From Hafnia psychrotolerans (GTDB lineage Bacteria; Pseudomonadota; Gammaproteobacteria; Enterobacterales; Enterobacteriaceae), in NCBI RefSeq assembly GCF_014639435.1, contig NZ_BMFZ01000004.1, forward strand, positions 124,001 through 188,000: a stretch of DNA of 64,000 nucleotides, read 5' to 3'. Below, one piece after another: positions 36,757-47,789 of this stretch. The notes beneath the pieces were generated by a model, which saw only the letters and a list, made by a program, of their open reading frames with translations, searched no databases and was not told where the DNA came from. How positions within the stretch are numbered: position 1 is the stretch's first letter; each line of letters begins with the position of its first letter. The translations under genes and the position numbers were made by a program.

Positions 36757-38325
36757 ATGCAAGCAACGCAAACCGGACTGCCTGTGCGAAAAAAATGGCA
36801 GATAAGCGATACCGTTAAATGGTTGATTGTCAGCCTGTTCGCCCTGTTCACCGGTTACCTGATCGTACTGATGTACGCGCAGGGGGAATACTTGTTTGCC
36901 ATGCTGACACTGCTGCTGTCTGCCACCGGACTGTATATTTACGCTAACCGCCGCGCGTATTCATGGCGCTATGTGTATCCGGGTCTGGCGGGGATGTCGC
37001 TGTTCGTGCTGTTTCCCCTGGTGTGTACCATTTTCATCGCGTTTACCAACTACAGCAGCACCAATCAGCTGACATTTGAACGCGCGCAGTCGGTGTTGAT
37101 GGACCGCCAGTTTCACGCTGACAAAACCTACGCTTTTGCCCTCTTTCCTGCCAATGCCAACCAATGGCGTCTGGCACTGACCGCCCCTGACAATGGCGAG
37201 ATACTGGTTTCGGTACCTTTTGCCTTCAATGACACCGCGCCCCAAACGCTGACACTCTCACCTCAGCCTATGCCATCGGGTGAGAAGGCCGTACTGCGCG
37301 TTATTACTCAAAACCGCCAGGCTCTGGGGCAACTGACGGCTAAACTGCCGAATGGCGAAAGCCTGCGCATGAGTTCGCTGCGCCAGTTCTCCGGTACCCA
37401 GCCGCTATACAAGAAAGCCGATGACGGCAAACAACTGACCAACGTGCAGACTGGCGCGGTTTACCGCCCCAATATGGAGCGCGGTTTTTATCAGCAGGTA
37501 AACGCGAGCGGTGAGTGGCAGGCTGAAAAAATCAGCCCCGGATTTATCGTTAACATTGGCTGGACCAACTTCCTGCGTGTACTGCACGACGACGGCATCC
37601 AGAAGCCGTTCCTGTCGATCTTCGTCTGGACGATTATTTTCTCGCTACTGACTGTCGTCTTGACCGTCGCCGTGGGCATGGTGTTGGCCTGCGTAGTGCA
37701 ATGGGAGGAACTGAAAGGGAAAGCGGTTTATCGGGTGTTACTGATCCTACCCTATGCGGTCCCGGCCTTTATTTCTATATTGATTTTCAAAGGCTTATTC
37801 AATCAGAGCTTCGGCGAAATCAACTTGATGCTCAGCAGCCTGTTTGGCATCAAACCGGCGTGGTTTAGTGATCCGATGACCGCCAAAACCATGATCATTA
37901 TCGTCAATACCTGGTTGGGTTATCCGTACATGATGATCCTGTGTATGGGCCTACTGAAAGCCATTCCTGATGATCTCTATGAAGCCTCTGCGATGGACGG
38001 CGCCACGCCGATGCAGAACTTCTTCCGCATCACGCTGCCGCTGCTCATCAAACCGCTGACGCCGCTGATGATCGCCAGTTTTGCCTTTAACTTTAATAAC
38101 TTCGTGCTGATCCAGTTACTGACCAACGGTGGCCCGGACATGATCGGCACCACGACGCCAGCCGGTCATACCGATTTGCTGGTCAGCTACACCTACCGCA
38201 TTGCCTTTGAAGGTGGCGGCGGACAGGACTTCGGGCTGGCGGCAGCCATCGCGACGCTGATTTTCATTTTGGTGGGTGCGCTGGCAATGGTGAATCTGAA
38301 AGCCAGCCGAATGAAATTCGACTAG
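36757..38325 (+). CDS. malF: maltose ABC transporter permease MalF
   Basis: The 522-residue inner-membrane subunit has the large second periplasmic loop (about residues 90-270) that is typical of MalF and contacts MalE. The EAA loop is intact (DLYEASAMDGATPMQNFFRITLPLL). GAAGGATGACG precedes ATG 36757; a TTG six codons upstream is less likely. It is followed by malG with 21 bp between. With malE broken it may have no substrate donor. Confidence 0.96.
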   Translation: MQATQTGLPVRKKWQISDTVKWLIVSLFALFTGYLIVLMYAQGEYLFAMLTLLLSATGLYIYANRRAYSWRYVYPGLAGMSLFVLFPLVCTIFIAFTNYSSTNQLTFERAQSVLMDRQFHADKTYAFALFPANANQWRLALTAPDNGEILVSVPFAFNDTAPQTLTLSPQPMPSGEKAVLRVITQNRQALGQLTAKLPNGESLRMSSLRQFSGTQPLYKKADDGKQLTNVQTGAVYRPNMERGFYQQVNASGEWQAEKISPGFIVNIGWTNFLRVLHDDGIQKPFLSIFVWTIIFSLLTVVLTVAVGMVLACVVQWEELKGKAVYRVLLILPYAVPAFISILIFKGLFNQSFGEINLMLSSLFGIKPAWFSDPMTAKTMIIIVNTWLGYPYMMILCMGLLKAIPDDLYEASAMDGATPMQNFFRITLPLLIKPLTPLMIASFAFNFNNFVLIQLLTNGGPDMIGTTTPAGHTDLLVSYTYRIAFEGGGGQDFGLAAAIATLIFILVGALAMVNLKASRMKFD

Positions 38326-38346
38326 CCGACTAAGGAGAAATGAAAA

Positions 38347-39237
38347 ATGCCTATGGTTAAACCGCAGTCGCAAAAAGTCAGGCTGTTTGTGACGCACCTA
38401 TTGCTGTTGTGTTTTGTGGCGCTGATCCTGTTTCCACTGCTGATGGTGTTCGCCATTTCGCTGCGACCGGGTAACTTCGCCACCGGCAGCATTATTCCCA
38501 GCCAGGTGTCGTGGGATCACTGGAAACTGGCGCTCGGCATGGCGGTGACCAACGCCGACGGCAGCATGACTCCCCCCCCCTTCCCGGTGATGTTGTGGTT
38601 ATGGAACTCCATCAAGATTGCGGTGATCACCGCGATGGGTATTGTGGCGCTCTCCACGACCTGCGCTTATGCGTTTGCCCGTATGCGTTTTCGTGGCAAA
38701 AGCACGCTGCTGAAAAGCATGCTGATTTTCCAGATGTTCCCGGCAGTGCTTTCGCTGGTCGCACTCTACGCCTTGTTTGACCGCCTCGGCCAGTACGTGC
38801 CGTTCCTCGGACTGAACACCCACGGCGGAGTGATCTTCGCTTACATGGGAGGGATTGCGCTGCACGTCTGGACCATCAAAGGCTATTTCGAAACCATCGA
38901 TAACTCACTGGAAGAAGCCGCCGCGATCGATGGCGCGACACCGTGGCAGGCGTTCAGACTGGTGCTGCTACCGCTGTCGATACCGATTCTGGCAGTGGTG
39001 TTTATTCTGTCGTTTATCGCTGCGATTACCGAAGTCCCCGTCGCATCGTTACTGCTGCGGGATGTAAGCAGCTACACACTGGCGGTGGGAATGCAGCAGT
39101 ATTTGAATCCACAAAACTACCTGTGGGGCGACTTTGCGGCGGCAGCGATTATGTCTGCCATCCCTATTACGACGGTCTTCTTGATTGCTCAACGCTGGCT
39201 GGTTGGCGGGTTAACCGCGGGCGGTGTGAAAGGTTAG
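38347..39237 (+). CDS. malG: maltose ABC transporter permease MalG
   Basis: The 296 residues equal E. coli MalG. The EAA loop is [23 protein letters not shown], and the C-terminus LTAGGVKG inserts into the MalE/MalF interface in the known structure. An eight-C run (38573-38580) lies in the codons for TPPPFP and could be a slippage site, but the frame is intact. TAAGGAG precedes the start. A terminator follows. Confidence 0.97.
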   Translation: MPMVKPQSQKVRLFVTHLLLLCFVALILFPLLMVFAISLRPGNFATGSIIPSQVSWDHWKLALGMAVTNADGSMTPPPFPVMLWLWNSIKIAVITAMGIVALSTTCAYAFARMRFRGKSTLLKSMLIFQMFPAVLSLVALYALFDRLGQYVPFLGLNTHGGVIFAYMGGIALHVWTIKGYFETIDNSLEEAAAIDGATPWQAFRLVLLPLSIPILAVVFILSFIAAITEVPVASLLLRDVSSYTLAVGMQQYLNPQNYLWGDFAAAAIMSAIPITTVFLIAQRWLVGGLTAGGVKG

Positions 39238-39296
39238 ATTTACGGCAATATCTTGGTGTCATTTGTTGGGAAATACCTCTGTGTCTGTAGTCTTAG

Positions 39297-39320
39297 CGGC
39301 CTGAATGGGCCGTTTTTTTT
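39297..39320 (+). terminator. terminator after malG
   Basis: CGGCC (39297-39301) pairs with GGCCG (39308-39312), followed by eight T residues. Confidence 0.85.
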
Positions 39321-39370
39321 ATCCCTGTTGCGTCTGAGGAAACATCGGACTAGGGTGTTTCGCAAGGCAC

Positions 39371-39455
39371 AACATTTAAAAGGTCACCGGCGCGGAATAG
39401 GGTCCGTGACCATTACTGGAAATTGGCGCGTTACGTTTGAGTTCAGCGCGTTGTC
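39371..39455 (+). pseudogene. HigB-type toxin gene fragment
   Basis: About 25 codons read AQHLKGHRRGIGSVTITGNW then RVTFEF. This is the central beta-sheet of HigB/RelE-family toxins (typically LKGxRxGxWSIRVNGNWRITF). The N-terminal helices and the C-terminus, including the basic active-site region, are missing. It directly precedes an antitoxin fragment on the same strand, in the toxin-first order typical of higBA. Confidence 0.6.
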
Positions 39456-39470
39456 GTTGGTACGGCGGCA

Positions 39471-39614
39471 ATTTCTCCTGAGATGGCGATTAAGCTTGCT
39501 GCCGTTCTGGGTAGCTCCCCTAAATTCTGGATGAACCTGCAGAATAATTACAGTCTGTGGCAGGCCGAACTGGTGGTTGATACCCGCCATCTTCACCGCT
39601 TAGTGGCGGCATAA
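39471..39614 (+). pseudogene. HigA-type antitoxin gene fragment
   Basis: The 47 codons open with ISPEMAIKLAAVLGSSPKFW and continue MNLQNNYSLWQAE, the second half of HigA antitoxins (helix-turn-helix end plus the W-x-N-L-Q-x-x-Y-D/S-L motif). The first half is missing and no start is present. It follows the HigB fragment after about 15 bp. The module has been reduced by deletion to parts of both genes. Confidence 0.75.
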
Positions 39615-39648
39615 AAAAGGGTTTCCGCACACCGCCGGAAACCCTTTT
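39613..39648. terminator. bidirectional terminator between the higBA relic and malQ
   Basis: AAGGGTTTCCG (39617-39627) pairs with CGGAAACCCTT (39636-39646). A and T runs flank it on both sides, so it can terminate malQ on the minus strand and readthrough on the plus strand. Confidence 0.85.
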
Positions 39649-39665
39649 ATCCATTCAAAAAACAA

Positions 39666-41756
39666 TCAGCTGACGGACACTTTCCTCCGCCGTTTATCCA
39701 GATCTTTGATCAGCTTATTGATGTCGTCATCGGCAAACATCTCTTCCAGTGTGCGGGTCAGCTTACGCCGCCAGTTCGGGTATTCATCGCTGGTGCCGGG
39801 GATATTGACCGGCTCCAGCATATCCAGCCAGTCTTCAGGCTGTAAGCCTAACAACGCACAGGCACTGTCGGCGACATAGCGTTGCAGGCCGCGATTAAGC
39901 GTCGGTGTCATCCCCATGGCATCCGCGTTATGACCGGTGTTTTTCGGTACACAGCCATAGTGGTGTAAGCCATTGAGCAACCCCTGTCGTGCACGAGCGC
40001 GGTCGGCATAGAGTTCGGTTAACACTTCATCGTCCCGATATAAACCGAGCTTTTTGCCCAATGCCAGATCATCGTTCTGCCAGTAGCCACGTAGCGTCGG
40101 CAAGTCATGCGTGGTGAGGGTTGCCATCGCCTGTACCGGGTAAGACTGCGGTGCACGGAAGTTGTTCTCGGTATCGCGCTCAAAGTACAAGACTTTGTAA
40201 GAGTAAACGCCGCTTTCTCGTAGCTTACTGACAATCTCCACCGGCACCGTGCCGAGATCTTCGCCGATCACCATGCAGCGGTGACGCTGACTTTCCAGCG
40301 CAAGGATCGCCAGAAGATCGTCCACCGGATACAGCACATAGGCGCCGTTGTCCGCCGTCTCACCGCGAGGGATCCACCACAGCCGCAGCAGCGTCATCAC
40401 ATGATCGATACGCAATGCGCCACAGTGGGTCATATTGGCACGGAGCAGGTCGATAAACGGCTGATAGGCACGCTTAATCATCACATGCGGGTCCATCGGG
40501 CGCAGATCCCAGTTCTGCCCGACCGGCCCAAGGATATCCGGCGGCGCGCCAACGGAGGCTTTCAGGCAATAGACATCGCCATCACCCCAGGTTTCTGCAC
40601 CGCCTTCGACGACGCCAACCGCCAGATCGCGGTATAAGCCAATCGGCATGTCGGCCTGCTGGCTGTCGTGGTAGCAGCGGGCAAATTGCCATTCGGCCAG
40701 CCACTGTAACCACAGGTAGAAATCCACCTCGCTTTCATGCTGTTCACAATAGGCTCTTACTGCGGCACTTTGCGCCCGGCGGTATTGCTCTGGCCAGTGA
40801 GTCCAGCCTTGAAGTTCTTCTCCCTGTTTTGACAGATGGGCGTACAGCGCATCAAATACCGCCTGCTGGTAGAGGCTCTCGCCGCCTTCACGGGCAAATT
40901 TTTGATACGCCTTTTGCATCGGATCGTTGGCACTGCGCATCACAAAATGCTGGTGCGCCAGATGCAAACCCGCCAGTTTCAGCGGCATCACGCGGGCGTA
41001 ATCCACCCACGCACTGTTGCGCACATCGTTGAGGGTTTTCTGGGTTTGCGGTTCATGCCACCAGCGCTGTGCCTCTTCGCTGAGCTGAAAATCTTCCACG
41101 GCGTTGACGTCAATATAAATGACATTCAGCCAGCGCCGCGATGACGGGCTGTAGGGGCTGGCCGCCACCGGATTGCCGGGATAGAGAGAATGGATCGGGT
41201 TGATGCCAACAAAAGCGCCACCGCGTTGACCCATCTCATTGACCAGTTGGCGCAAATCGCCGAAATCACCGATGCCCCAGTTTTTTTCCGAACGCAGCGT
41301 ATAAAGCTGCACGCAGGCACCCCAGAGTTTTTTACCCGCCAACAGCGCATCGGGTTCATAGCAGCGTTTCGGGGTGACAATAATACGACACACCCAACTC
41401 TGGCTCTCTTGGGTCAGCATCAGTTGGTGATAGCCTGTGGGAATTTTCCCCGGCAACGCCAGCGTCATTTTCGCACTGGTGCGGCCCTGCTGAACCGCGC
41501 CGCTTTCCAGCTGCAACTGCCACTGAAATTCCCCCTCACCCCCGATCGGCAATGCCAGGCGGTGGCCTTTGACGAACACTTTGACTCCCGGCAACGGTGT
41601 GTCGGTGACCGGCTGTTGGCCTGCCTTCCAGCCCATCGCCTTCAGCAGTTCCCGCTTTGTCGAGCTCGCGATGGCCTGTTGCTTGCCATGGGCGTTGATG
41701 TATCCGGCGGCAATCCCAGCCTGGATCGCCGCCTGTTCGAGTTGCTTGCTCTCCAT
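39666..41756 (-). CDS. malQ: 4-alpha-glucanotransferase (amylomaltase)
   Basis: The 696-residue GH77 enzyme transfers glucan segments between maltodextrins and releases glucose. Typical stretches include LYTLRSEKNWGIGDFGDL near residue 155, LRIDHVMTLLRLWWIP (nucleophile Asp region) near 440, IGEDLGTVP (acid/base Glu) near 495, and TTHDLPTLRGYW near 550. Length matches E. coli (694). ATG 41756 has AAAGGAGCAGG upstream, 10 bp after malP; an upstream extension would overlap malP and is unlikely. It is cotranscribed with malP. Confidence 0.96.
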   Translation of the reverse strand: MESKQLEQAAIQAGIAAGYINAHGKQQAIASSTKRELLKAMGWKAGQQPVTDTPLPGVKVFVKGHRLALPIGGEGEFQWQLQLESGAVQQGRTSAKMTLALPGKIPTGYHQLMLTQESQSWVCRIIVTPKRCYEPDALLAGKKLWGACVQLYTLRSEKNWGIGDFGDLRQLVNEMGQRGGAFVGINPIHSLYPGNPVAASPYSPSSRRWLNVIYIDVNAVEDFQLSEEAQRWWHEPQTQKTLNDVRNSAWVDYARVMPLKLAGLHLAHQHFVMRSANDPMQKAYQKFAREGGESLYQQAVFDALYAHLSKQGEELQGWTHWPEQYRRAQSAAVRAYCEQHESEVDFYLWLQWLAEWQFARCYHDSQQADMPIGLYRDLAVGVVEGGAETWGDGDVYCLKASVGAPPDILGPVGQNWDLRPMDPHVMIKRAYQPFIDLLRANMTHCGALRIDHVMTLLRLWWIPRGETADNGAYVLYPVDDLLAILALESQRHRCMVIGEDLGTVPVEIVSKLRESGVYSYKVLYFERDTENNFRAPQSYPVQAMATLTTHDLPTLRGYWQNDDLALGKKLGLYRDDEVLTELYADRARARQGLLNGLHHYGCVPKNTGHNADAMGMTPTLNRGLQRYVADSACALLGLQPEDWLDMLEPVNIPGTSDEYPNWRRKLTRTLEEMFADDDINKLIKDLDKRRRKVSVS

Positions 41757-41766
41757 TCCTGCTCCT

Positions 41767-44172
41767 TTAGCGCTTCGCCTGCCAGATCCGTTGTTGATAG
41801 TCGCCGATCGAGCGGTCTGAGCTGAACACCCCAACACGGGCAGTATTGAGAATGGACCGTCGTGTCCACTCCGCCTTATCACGGTATAACGCCTCTACCC
41901 GCTGTTGCGCCTGGCAGTACTCGGTAAAGTCGGCCAATACCAGATACGGATCGCCACCGTCCAGCAGGCTGTCAAGCATCAGACTGAATGCTTGTTCGTC
42001 GCCATCGCTGAACATACCGCTTTCCAGATCGTTCAGCGCCGCATGGAGCTGGCGGTCTTTTTTACGCCATTTCAGCGGGTCATAACCGCCAGCCTTGAGC
42101 GCTTTGACCTGATCGACAGTGTGGCCGAAGATGAAAATATTCTCTTCACCGACTTGCTCGGCGATTTCGACGTTCGCACCATCGAGCGTCCCAACGGTCA
42201 TCGCACCGTTCAGGGCCAGCTTCATATTACCGGTGCCGGAAGCCTCGGTGCCTGCCGTTGAGATCTGCTCGGAGACGTCCGCAGCCGGGATCATCAATTC
42301 AGCCACCGAAACACGATAATCAGGAATGAACACCACTTTCAGACGATCAGCGACGATCGGATCATGGTTGATCTTTTCTGCCACTTCATTGATGGCATGG
42401 ATAATGTTTTTCGCCAGGAAATACCCCGGTGCGGCTTTGGCACCGAACAGGAATACACGTGGCACCATGTCCATCTGCGGGTTATGGCGCAACTGGTGGT
42501 AGAGCGAAACAATGTGCAGTAAGTTGAGGTGTTGGCGTTTGTACTCATGCAGGCGCTTGATCTGTACATCGAAAATCGCCTCTGGGTTTAACGTTATGCC
42601 CGTGTGCTGCTTAACGTAAGTGGCCAGGCGCACTTTGTTATCGAATTTGATCTGCTGATAACGCTCGCAAAAAGCAGCATCATCAGCGAATTTTTCCAGT
42701 CCCTGTAACGCGTCGAGATGGGTGACCCATTCGGTTTTCAGGCTCTGGTCAATCAGCGCAGAAAGCGCCGGATTACACTGTTTCAGCCAGCGGCGCGGCG
42801 TGATGCCGTTGGTGACGTTGTGGAATTTGTTTGGCCACAACTGGTGATATTCCGGGAACAGATCCTTGACGACCAAATCAGAGTGCAGCGCTGCCACACC
42901 GTTAACAGCAAACCCGCTGACCACGCAGAGATTGGCCATGCGCACCTGTTTGTTCTGATGCACAGACAGTTTTTCCCACACCGCGCTGTTACCCGGCCAC
43001 TGTTTCTCGACCTGCTTTTTAAAGCGGGCATTGATCTGTTTGATCAATGAGAAGTGGCGCGGTAACAAGCTGCGTACCAGTTTCTCATCCCAGCACTCCA
43101 GCGCCTCAGGCATCAGTGTGTGGTTAGTGTAAGCAAAGGTTTTACGGGTAATCGCCCAAGCGGCGTCCCATGTCAGCTGATGTTCATCGAGCAGAATACG
43201 CAGCAGCTCAGGGATAGCGATGGTCGGATGGGTATCATTAAGCTGGATCACCTCAAAGTCGGGCAGCGCTTCAATACTGCGGCCAAGGAAGTGATGGCGG
43301 CGCCAAATATCACGTACCGAACAGGCGCACTGAAAATACTGCTGCATCAGTCGCAGGCGCTTGCCTTGCTGGTGATTGTCATTCGGATAAAGCACCTTCG
43401 TCAGTTTGGCAGCGTCAATGCCTTTTTGCTCGGCCTTCAGGAACTGTCCATCATTGAACAGGGTCAGATCGAACGGGTGGATATCCGTTGCCTGCCACAG
43501 GCGCAGCGGCTGGGTGACGCCGTTACGGTAGCCAACGACCGGCAAATCCCAGGCTTCGCCGCGCAGACTGAACGCCGGTCGCCACTGTTCAGCACCCGCA
43601 CTGTCTTTCACCAGCCTGCCGCCGAAGGAGACATCCACAGCCAGACGGCTGTTGTGGCTAAACCACGGATAATGTTCACGATGCCAGTCATCCGGTGCTT
43701 CCTGCTGTTTACCGTCGTCGAATGACTGACGGAATAAGCCATACTGATAGTTCAGGCCATAACCTGTGGCAGGTTGCCCAACCGTCGCCATGGAATCAAG
43801 GAAGCACGCAGCCAGACGGCCCAATCCGCCATTGCCCAGCGCCGGATCGGTCTCCTGCTCCAGTACATCGGCCAGTTCTACGCCCTGCTCAGTCAGCACG
43901 TCACGCACCGTGTCGTACCAGCCGAGATTAATTAAGTTGTTGGCCGTTAGGCGGCCAATTAAAAATTCCATCGAAATGTAATTTACGTGACGCTGATCCT
44001 GTTTCGGTTCTTGCGCCACCGACCTTGCTGCCAGTTGTTCAGACAGTGCGCCACTGACCGCCTGCCACCACTGGTGCGGTGTCATATCCTGCGCGCTTTG
44101 CAGACCAAAACCTTGCCACTGGCGGTTCAGCGCATCTTGAAACTGCGTTTTCTCTAATGTGAATTGCGACAT
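41767..44172 (-). CDS. malP: maltodextrin phosphorylase
   Basis: The 801-residue GT35 enzyme cleaves maltodextrins with phosphate to glucose-1-phosphate. The pyridoxal-phosphate site is [23 protein letters not shown], with the Lys that binds the cofactor in that motif. NGITPRRWL and [14 protein letters not shown] are further signatures. Family length about 797. It heads malPQ, divergent from malT, which activates it. Confidence 0.97.
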   Translation of the reverse strand: MSQFTLEKTQFQDALNRQWQGFGLQSAQDMTPHQWWQAVSGALSEQLAARSVAQEPKQDQRHVNYISMEFLIGRLTANNLINLGWYDTVRDVLTEQGVELADVLEQETDPALGNGGLGRLAACFLDSMATVGQPATGYGLNYQYGLFRQSFDDGKQQEAPDDWHREHYPWFSHNSRLAVDVSFGGRLVKDSAGAEQWRPAFSLRGEAWDLPVVGYRNGVTQPLRLWQATDIHPFDLTLFNDGQFLKAEQKGIDAAKLTKVLYPNDNHQQGKRLRLMQQYFQCACSVRDIWRRHHFLGRSIEALPDFEVIQLNDTHPTIAIPELLRILLDEHQLTWDAAWAITRKTFAYTNHTLMPEALECWDEKLVRSLLPRHFSLIKQINARFKKQVEKQWPGNSAVWEKLSVHQNKQVRMANLCVVSGFAVNGVAALHSDLVVKDLFPEYHQLWPNKFHNVTNGITPRRWLKQCNPALSALIDQSLKTEWVTHLDALQGLEKFADDAAFCERYQQIKFDNKVRLATYVKQHTGITLNPEAIFDVQIKRLHEYKRQHLNLLHIVSLYHQLRHNPQMDMVPRVFLFGAKAAPGYFLAKNIIHAINEVAEKINHDPIVADRLKVVFIPDYRVSVAELMIPAADVSEQISTAGTEASGTGNMKLALNGAMTVGTLDGANVEIAEQVGEENIFIFGHTVDQVKALKAGGYDPLKWRKKDRQLHAALNDLESGMFSDGDEQAFSLMLDSLLDGGDPYLVLADFTEYCQAQQRVEALYRDKAEWTRRSILNTARVGVFSSDRSIGDYQQRIWQAKR

Positions 44173-44240
44173 AATTCCTCTCTGAACAGGTCATTTTTTG
44201 CAGACATTCTGGGTATGCTGAAGGTAAGCCTGGTGAGCGG

Positions 44241-44250
44241 CATCATCCCG
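44241..44250 (-). promoter_or_regulatory. candidate MalT box upstream of malP
   Basis: On the minus strand CGGGATGATG matches the MalT-box form seen in the malK/malE region (GGGGATGATG). A second purine-rich candidate, GGGAGGAGAT, lies on the plus strand at 44266-44275. Their place between malP and malT fits MalT activation of malPQ. Confidence 0.55.
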
Positions 44251-44323
44251 CAAGGGATTAGAGAGGGAGGAGATAAAGGGCGTAGTGACGACGGGATTAA
44301 CCCGCGAAAAAGCGGCCACTAAA

Positions 44324-44345
44324 ACTGTGACGCAGTGCAATTTGC
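44324..44345 (+). promoter_or_regulatory. CRP site of the malT promoter
   Basis: AACTGTGACGCAGTGCAATTTG closely resembles the CRP site of E. coli malT (a TGTGA half-site followed by N6 and GCAAA/T). It lies about 150 bp upstream of the malT ATG in the 320-bp malP-malT gap. Confidence 0.7.
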
Positions 44346-44492
44346 CGACACGTAAATGTGTAACGATCTTGCAATACTTTCTGTATTGGCAGACCTTAGG
44401 GATATTATTAATTACACGCTGCAAAATAAATAGATTTCCTGGGTAGAGACACCTCTTATTCATTTTCACTACAGTCATAAGAATGGATAACT

Positions 44493-47216
44493 ATGCTGAT
44501 CCCTTCAAAACTGAGCCGCCCGGTGCGGCTGCAAAATACCGTGGTACGCGATCGGCTGTTAGGGAAATTGGCTTTGGCACAAAATTACCGCCTCGTCCTG
44601 GTTGCTTGCCCCGCAGGCTACGGAAAAACCACGCTGGTCGCCCACTGGGCGGCAGGCAAAAGCGATCTGGGTTGGTATTCGCTGGATGAAAGCGATAATC
44701 AGCCGGAACGTTTCGCCAGCTATCTGGTGGCAGCCATTCAGCAGGCTACCGGCGGGCACTGTACCAAAAGCGAAGTCCTCAGCCAGAAACACCAGTACGC
44801 TAGCCTGTCAGCGCTGTTTGCCCAGTTGTTTGTCGAACTTTCCGACTGGCACCGCTCGCTGCTGCTGGTGATTGATGATTATCATCTCATTTCCAATGAT
44901 GCCATTCACGAAGGCATGCGTTTCTTCCTGCGCCATCAGCCGGAAAATGTCACTTTAGTCATGCTGTCGCGCACTCTGCCACAACTGGGTATTGCTAATC
45001 TGCGTGTCCGTGATCAACTGCTGGAACTCAACGCCTCCCAGCTGGCCTTTAACCATATTGAAGCTCAGCAATTCTTTGACTGTCGTCTGTCAGAACCGAT
45101 TGAACAAGCTGACAGCGGCCGTCTCTGTGACGATGTCGCCGGGTGGGCCACCGCGCTGCAACTGATTGCGCTGTCAGCGCGCCAATCCAGCGCATCAACA
45201 GTTTCGGCCCAGCAATCGGCCAAAAAATTAGCCGGGCTAAATGCCAGCCACCTGTCCGAATACCTGGTGGATGAAGTACTGGACCGCGTCGATGCCCCAA
45301 CCCGTAACTTCCTGCTGCGCTGCTCGCTGCTGCGGTCAATGAATGATTCTCTGATCGTCAAGCTGACCGGCGAAGATAACGGCCAACAACGGCTGGAAGA
45401 GCTCGAGCGCCAGGGTCTGTTTATTCACCGCATGGATAACAGCGGCGAGTGGTTTAACTTTCACCCGCTGTTCGCCACTTTCCTGCGCCAGCGTTGTCAT
45501 TGGGAACTGGCGGCCGAGCTGCCAACAATCCACTGCTTAGCGGCAGAAGGTTGGCTGGCGCTGGGTTTCCCGGCCGAAGCCATTCACCACGCACTGGGAG
45601 CCGAAAACACCAACTTACTGCGCGATATTCTTCTGCAACACGCCTGGCCACTGTTCAATAAGAGCGAACTGGCACTCCTGGAAGAGTGCCTGAATGCGCT
45701 GCCTTATGAACGATTGATTCAGAACCCAAAACTGGCTCTGTTACAGGCCTGGCTGGCACAAAGTCAGCATCGTTATGGTGAAGTAGAAGTGCTGCTGGAG
45801 CGTGCTGAAAATGAAATGCAGCGTGAAAAAATCGAGATGGATAAAACCCTCAGTGCCGAGTTCGACGCGCTGCGGGCGCAGGTCGCGATAAATGACGGTA
45901 AGCAGGATGAAGCAGAAAAATTGGCCGCCCAAGCGCTGCGCTTTCTGCCCTACTCCAGCTACTACAGCCGCATCGTCGCCACCTCGGTCACCGGTGAAAT
46001 TCAGCACTGTAAAGGCGACTTAAGCCGCGCCCTGCCGCTAATGCAACAAACCGAACAGATCGCACGCCGCCACGAAGCCTATCACTACGCATTGTGGGCG
46101 CTGCTGCAACAGAGCGAAATCCTGATTGCTCAGGGCTTTTTACAGGCGGCCTATGAAACACAGGACAAGGCGTTTGAGCTGGTGCGCGAGCAGCATCTTG
46201 AGCAACTGCCTATGCATGAGTTTCTGCTACGCCTGCGCTCGCAACTTTTATGGTCCTGGGCTCGCCTGGACGACGCTGAAAATGCGGCCCGTGAAGGTCT
46301 TGAAGTGCTGGCTAACTTTCAGCCACAACAACAGTTACAGTGCCTGGCGATGTTAGCCAAATGCTCGCTGGCACGCGGCCACCTCGACAATGCACACCGC
46401 TATTTACATCGTTGTGAAGCCCTGCTGCAAAACGGACAATACCACACCGACTGGCTGACTAATGCCGACAAACCGCGGGTGATTTACTGGCAGATGGTCG
46501 GTGATAAAACCTCGGCGCGCAGCTGGCTGAATCAGACTTCCAAGCCGGGCATGGCAGATAACCACTTCCTGCAAGGTCAATGGCGCAATATAGCCCGCGT
46601 GCAGATCCTGCTGGAGCAGTTCGACGAAGCCGAAGTGGTCATCGATGAACTTAACACCAACGCACGTCAGTTGAAGCTGGTCAGCGACCTCAATCGCAAT
46701 TTGATCCTCTGCAACATGCTTTATTGGCATACCGGCCGTAAAAATGAAGCCCAGAGCGTACTGATTGAAGCCCTGGGGCTCGCCAACCGTACTGGATTTA
46801 TTAGCCATTTTGTCATTGAAGGCGAAATGATGGCGCAGCAATTGCGTCAGTTGATTCAGCTTAATTTACTTCCGGAGATGGAGCAGCGCCGGGCGCAGAA
46901 AATCCTGCGAGATATTAACCAGCATCATCGTCACAAGTTTGCCCATTTCGACGAAGGCTTTGTGAATCGATTGCTTACCCATCCGCAAGTGCCGGAGCTT
47001 ATCCGCACCAGCCCGCTGACCCAGCGAGAGTGGCAGGTACTGGGGCTTATTTACTCCGGTTACAGCAACGATCAGATTGCCGGTGAGCTGACCGTCGCCT
47101 CGACCACCATCAAAACGCACATCCGTAATTTGTACCAAAAGCTGGGGGTTACCCACCGCCAGGAGGCGGTTTCCCAGGCGCAGCACCTGTTGCAGGTGAT
47201 GGGTTACGGTGCCTGA
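44493..47216 (+). CDS. malT: maltose regulon activator MalT
   Basis: The 907-residue STAND-type ATPase activates all mal promoters when bound to maltotriose and ATP. It begins [20 protein letters not shown] with Walker A in [10 protein letters not shown] near residue 38, followed by Walker [10 protein letters not shown] long TPR-like helical sensor occupies residues 400-830, and a LuxR-type helix-turn-helix ends the chain ([22 protein letters not shown], then [15 protein letters not shown]). E. coli MalT is 901. It is intact, so the regulon can presumably still be activated by internal maltotriose. Confidence 0.97.
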   Translation: MLIPSKLSRPVRLQNTVVRDRLLGKLALAQNYRLVLVACPAGYGKTTLVAHWAAGKSDLGWYSLDESDNQPERFASYLVAAIQQATGGHCTKSEVLSQKHQYASLSALFAQLFVELSDWHRSLLLVIDDYHLISNDAIHEGMRFFLRHQPENVTLVMLSRTLPQLGIANLRVRDQLLELNASQLAFNHIEAQQFFDCRLSEPIEQADSGRLCDDVAGWATALQLIALSARQSSASTVSAQQSAKKLAGLNASHLSEYLVDEVLDRVDAPTRNFLLRCSLLRSMNDSLIVKLTGEDNGQQRLEELERQGLFIHRMDNSGEWFNFHPLFATFLRQRCHWELAAELPTIHCLAAEGWLALGFPAEAIHHALGAENTNLLRDILLQHAWPLFNKSELALLEECLNALPYERLIQNPKLALLQAWLAQSQHRYGEVEVLLERAENEMQREKIEMDKTLSAEFDALRAQVAINDGKQDEAEKLAAQALRFLPYSSYYSRIVATSVTGEIQHCKGDLSRALPLMQQTEQIARRHEAYHYALWALLQQSEILIAQGFLQAAYETQDKAFELVREQHLEQLPMHEFLLRLRSQLLWSWARLDDAENAAREGLEVLANFQPQQQLQCLAMLAKCSLARGHLDNAHRYLHRCEALLQNGQYHTDWLTNADKPRVIYWQMVGDKTSARSWLNQTSKPGMADNHFLQGQWRNIARVQILLEQFDEAEVVIDELNTNARQLKLVSDLNRNLILCNMLYWHTGRKNEAQSVLIEALGLANRTGFISHFVIEGEMMAQQLRQLIQLNLLPEMEQRRAQKILRDINQHHRHKFAHFDEGFVNRLLTHPQVPELIRTSPLTQREWQVLGLIYSGYSNDQIAGELTVASTTIKTHIRNLYQKLGVTHRQEAVSQAQHLLQVMGYGA

Positions 47217-47241
47217 CACCGCCTTCAGCCCTGTCCGTTAG

Positions 47242-47282
47242 ACAGGCAAACCGCCCTATTTTTTGACGGTTTGCCTGTTTTA
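47242..47282 (+). terminator. terminator of malT
   Basis: ACAGGCAAACCG (47242-47253) pairs with CGGTTTGCCTGT (47267-47278), followed by TTT. Confidence 0.9.
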
Positions 47283-47372
47283 AGCCCGTCTAAAAAAGTC
47301 TAATGATGATTTTTCCACATCGAATTTTTGTGCGTCGAAACTTTTTGCTCTTCAAAACGCCGCCCGCTACAA

Positions 47373-47388
47373 TGTGATCTCTGTCACA
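47373..47388 (+). promoter_or_regulatory. perfect CRP palindrome
   Basis: TGTGA-TCTCTG-TCACA matches the CRP consensus half-sites completely, flanked by AA and TTTT. It lies 106 bp upstream of the small membrane protein gene, its only plausible target. Confidence 0.85.
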
Positions 47389-47493
47389 TTTTCAGGTTTC
47401 ACGCCTCCTCCACCCTTCCCCTTGTTCAGCCCCTGATGGGCAGGATTGAGCGTGGTGTCATTCAGGCCAGTAATCTAAGAAGGAATACGTTAG

Positions 47494-47778
47494 ATGGGTA
47501 CGTTAGCCGCTGGTTTCATGATGATACGTTGGGAATTACTGAGTGCCTTTCTGATGTTTTGCACTAGCCAGTTAACGATCCTTTGTCGCCAAACGAGTCG
47601 TCATGTTATGGCTCTTATTTTCAGCGGTGCCGGTCTGGTCATCACCTGTTTTTTCGTCATGAACCTTATGGGCATCACCTATAATGCTGAGGCTGTCGCG
47701 TATTTCTGGTCCGTGGTCCAAGACGTCTTTATCGACACCATGAGTAAAACCCCGACCGATATTCCCTTCTATTATTAA
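47494..47778 (+). CDS. small inner-membrane protein of unknown function
   Basis: The 94-residue protein has two predicted membrane helices (about residues 13-30 and 38-60) and a hydrophilic tail ending TDIPFYY. I do not recognise the family with confidence; small YjeO-like (DUF2645) membrane proteins are comparable in size. AGAAGGAA lies 12 bp ahead of the ATG, rather far, but no better site precedes the internal ATG codons. A perfect CRP site upstream suggests that expression rises under carbon limitation. It lies between malT and bglX, so a carbohydrate-linked role is possible. Confidence 0.65.
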   Translation: MGTLAAGFMMIRWELLSAFLMFCTSQLTILCRQTSRHVMALIFSGAGLVITCFFVMNLMGITYNAEAVAYFWSVVQDVFIDTMSKTPTDIPFYY

Positions 47779-47789
47779 TTCAGCATGTT

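Noticed and set aside
38573-38580. C8 homopolymer in malG as a frameshift mutation
   Set aside because: The reading frame continues to the normal C-terminus at full family length, so the gene is intact.
39253-39534. 93-codon ORF starting upstream of the HigB fragment
   Set aside because: Only the middle resembles HigB; the first 40 residues come from the malG terminator region and the end is out of frame with HigA.
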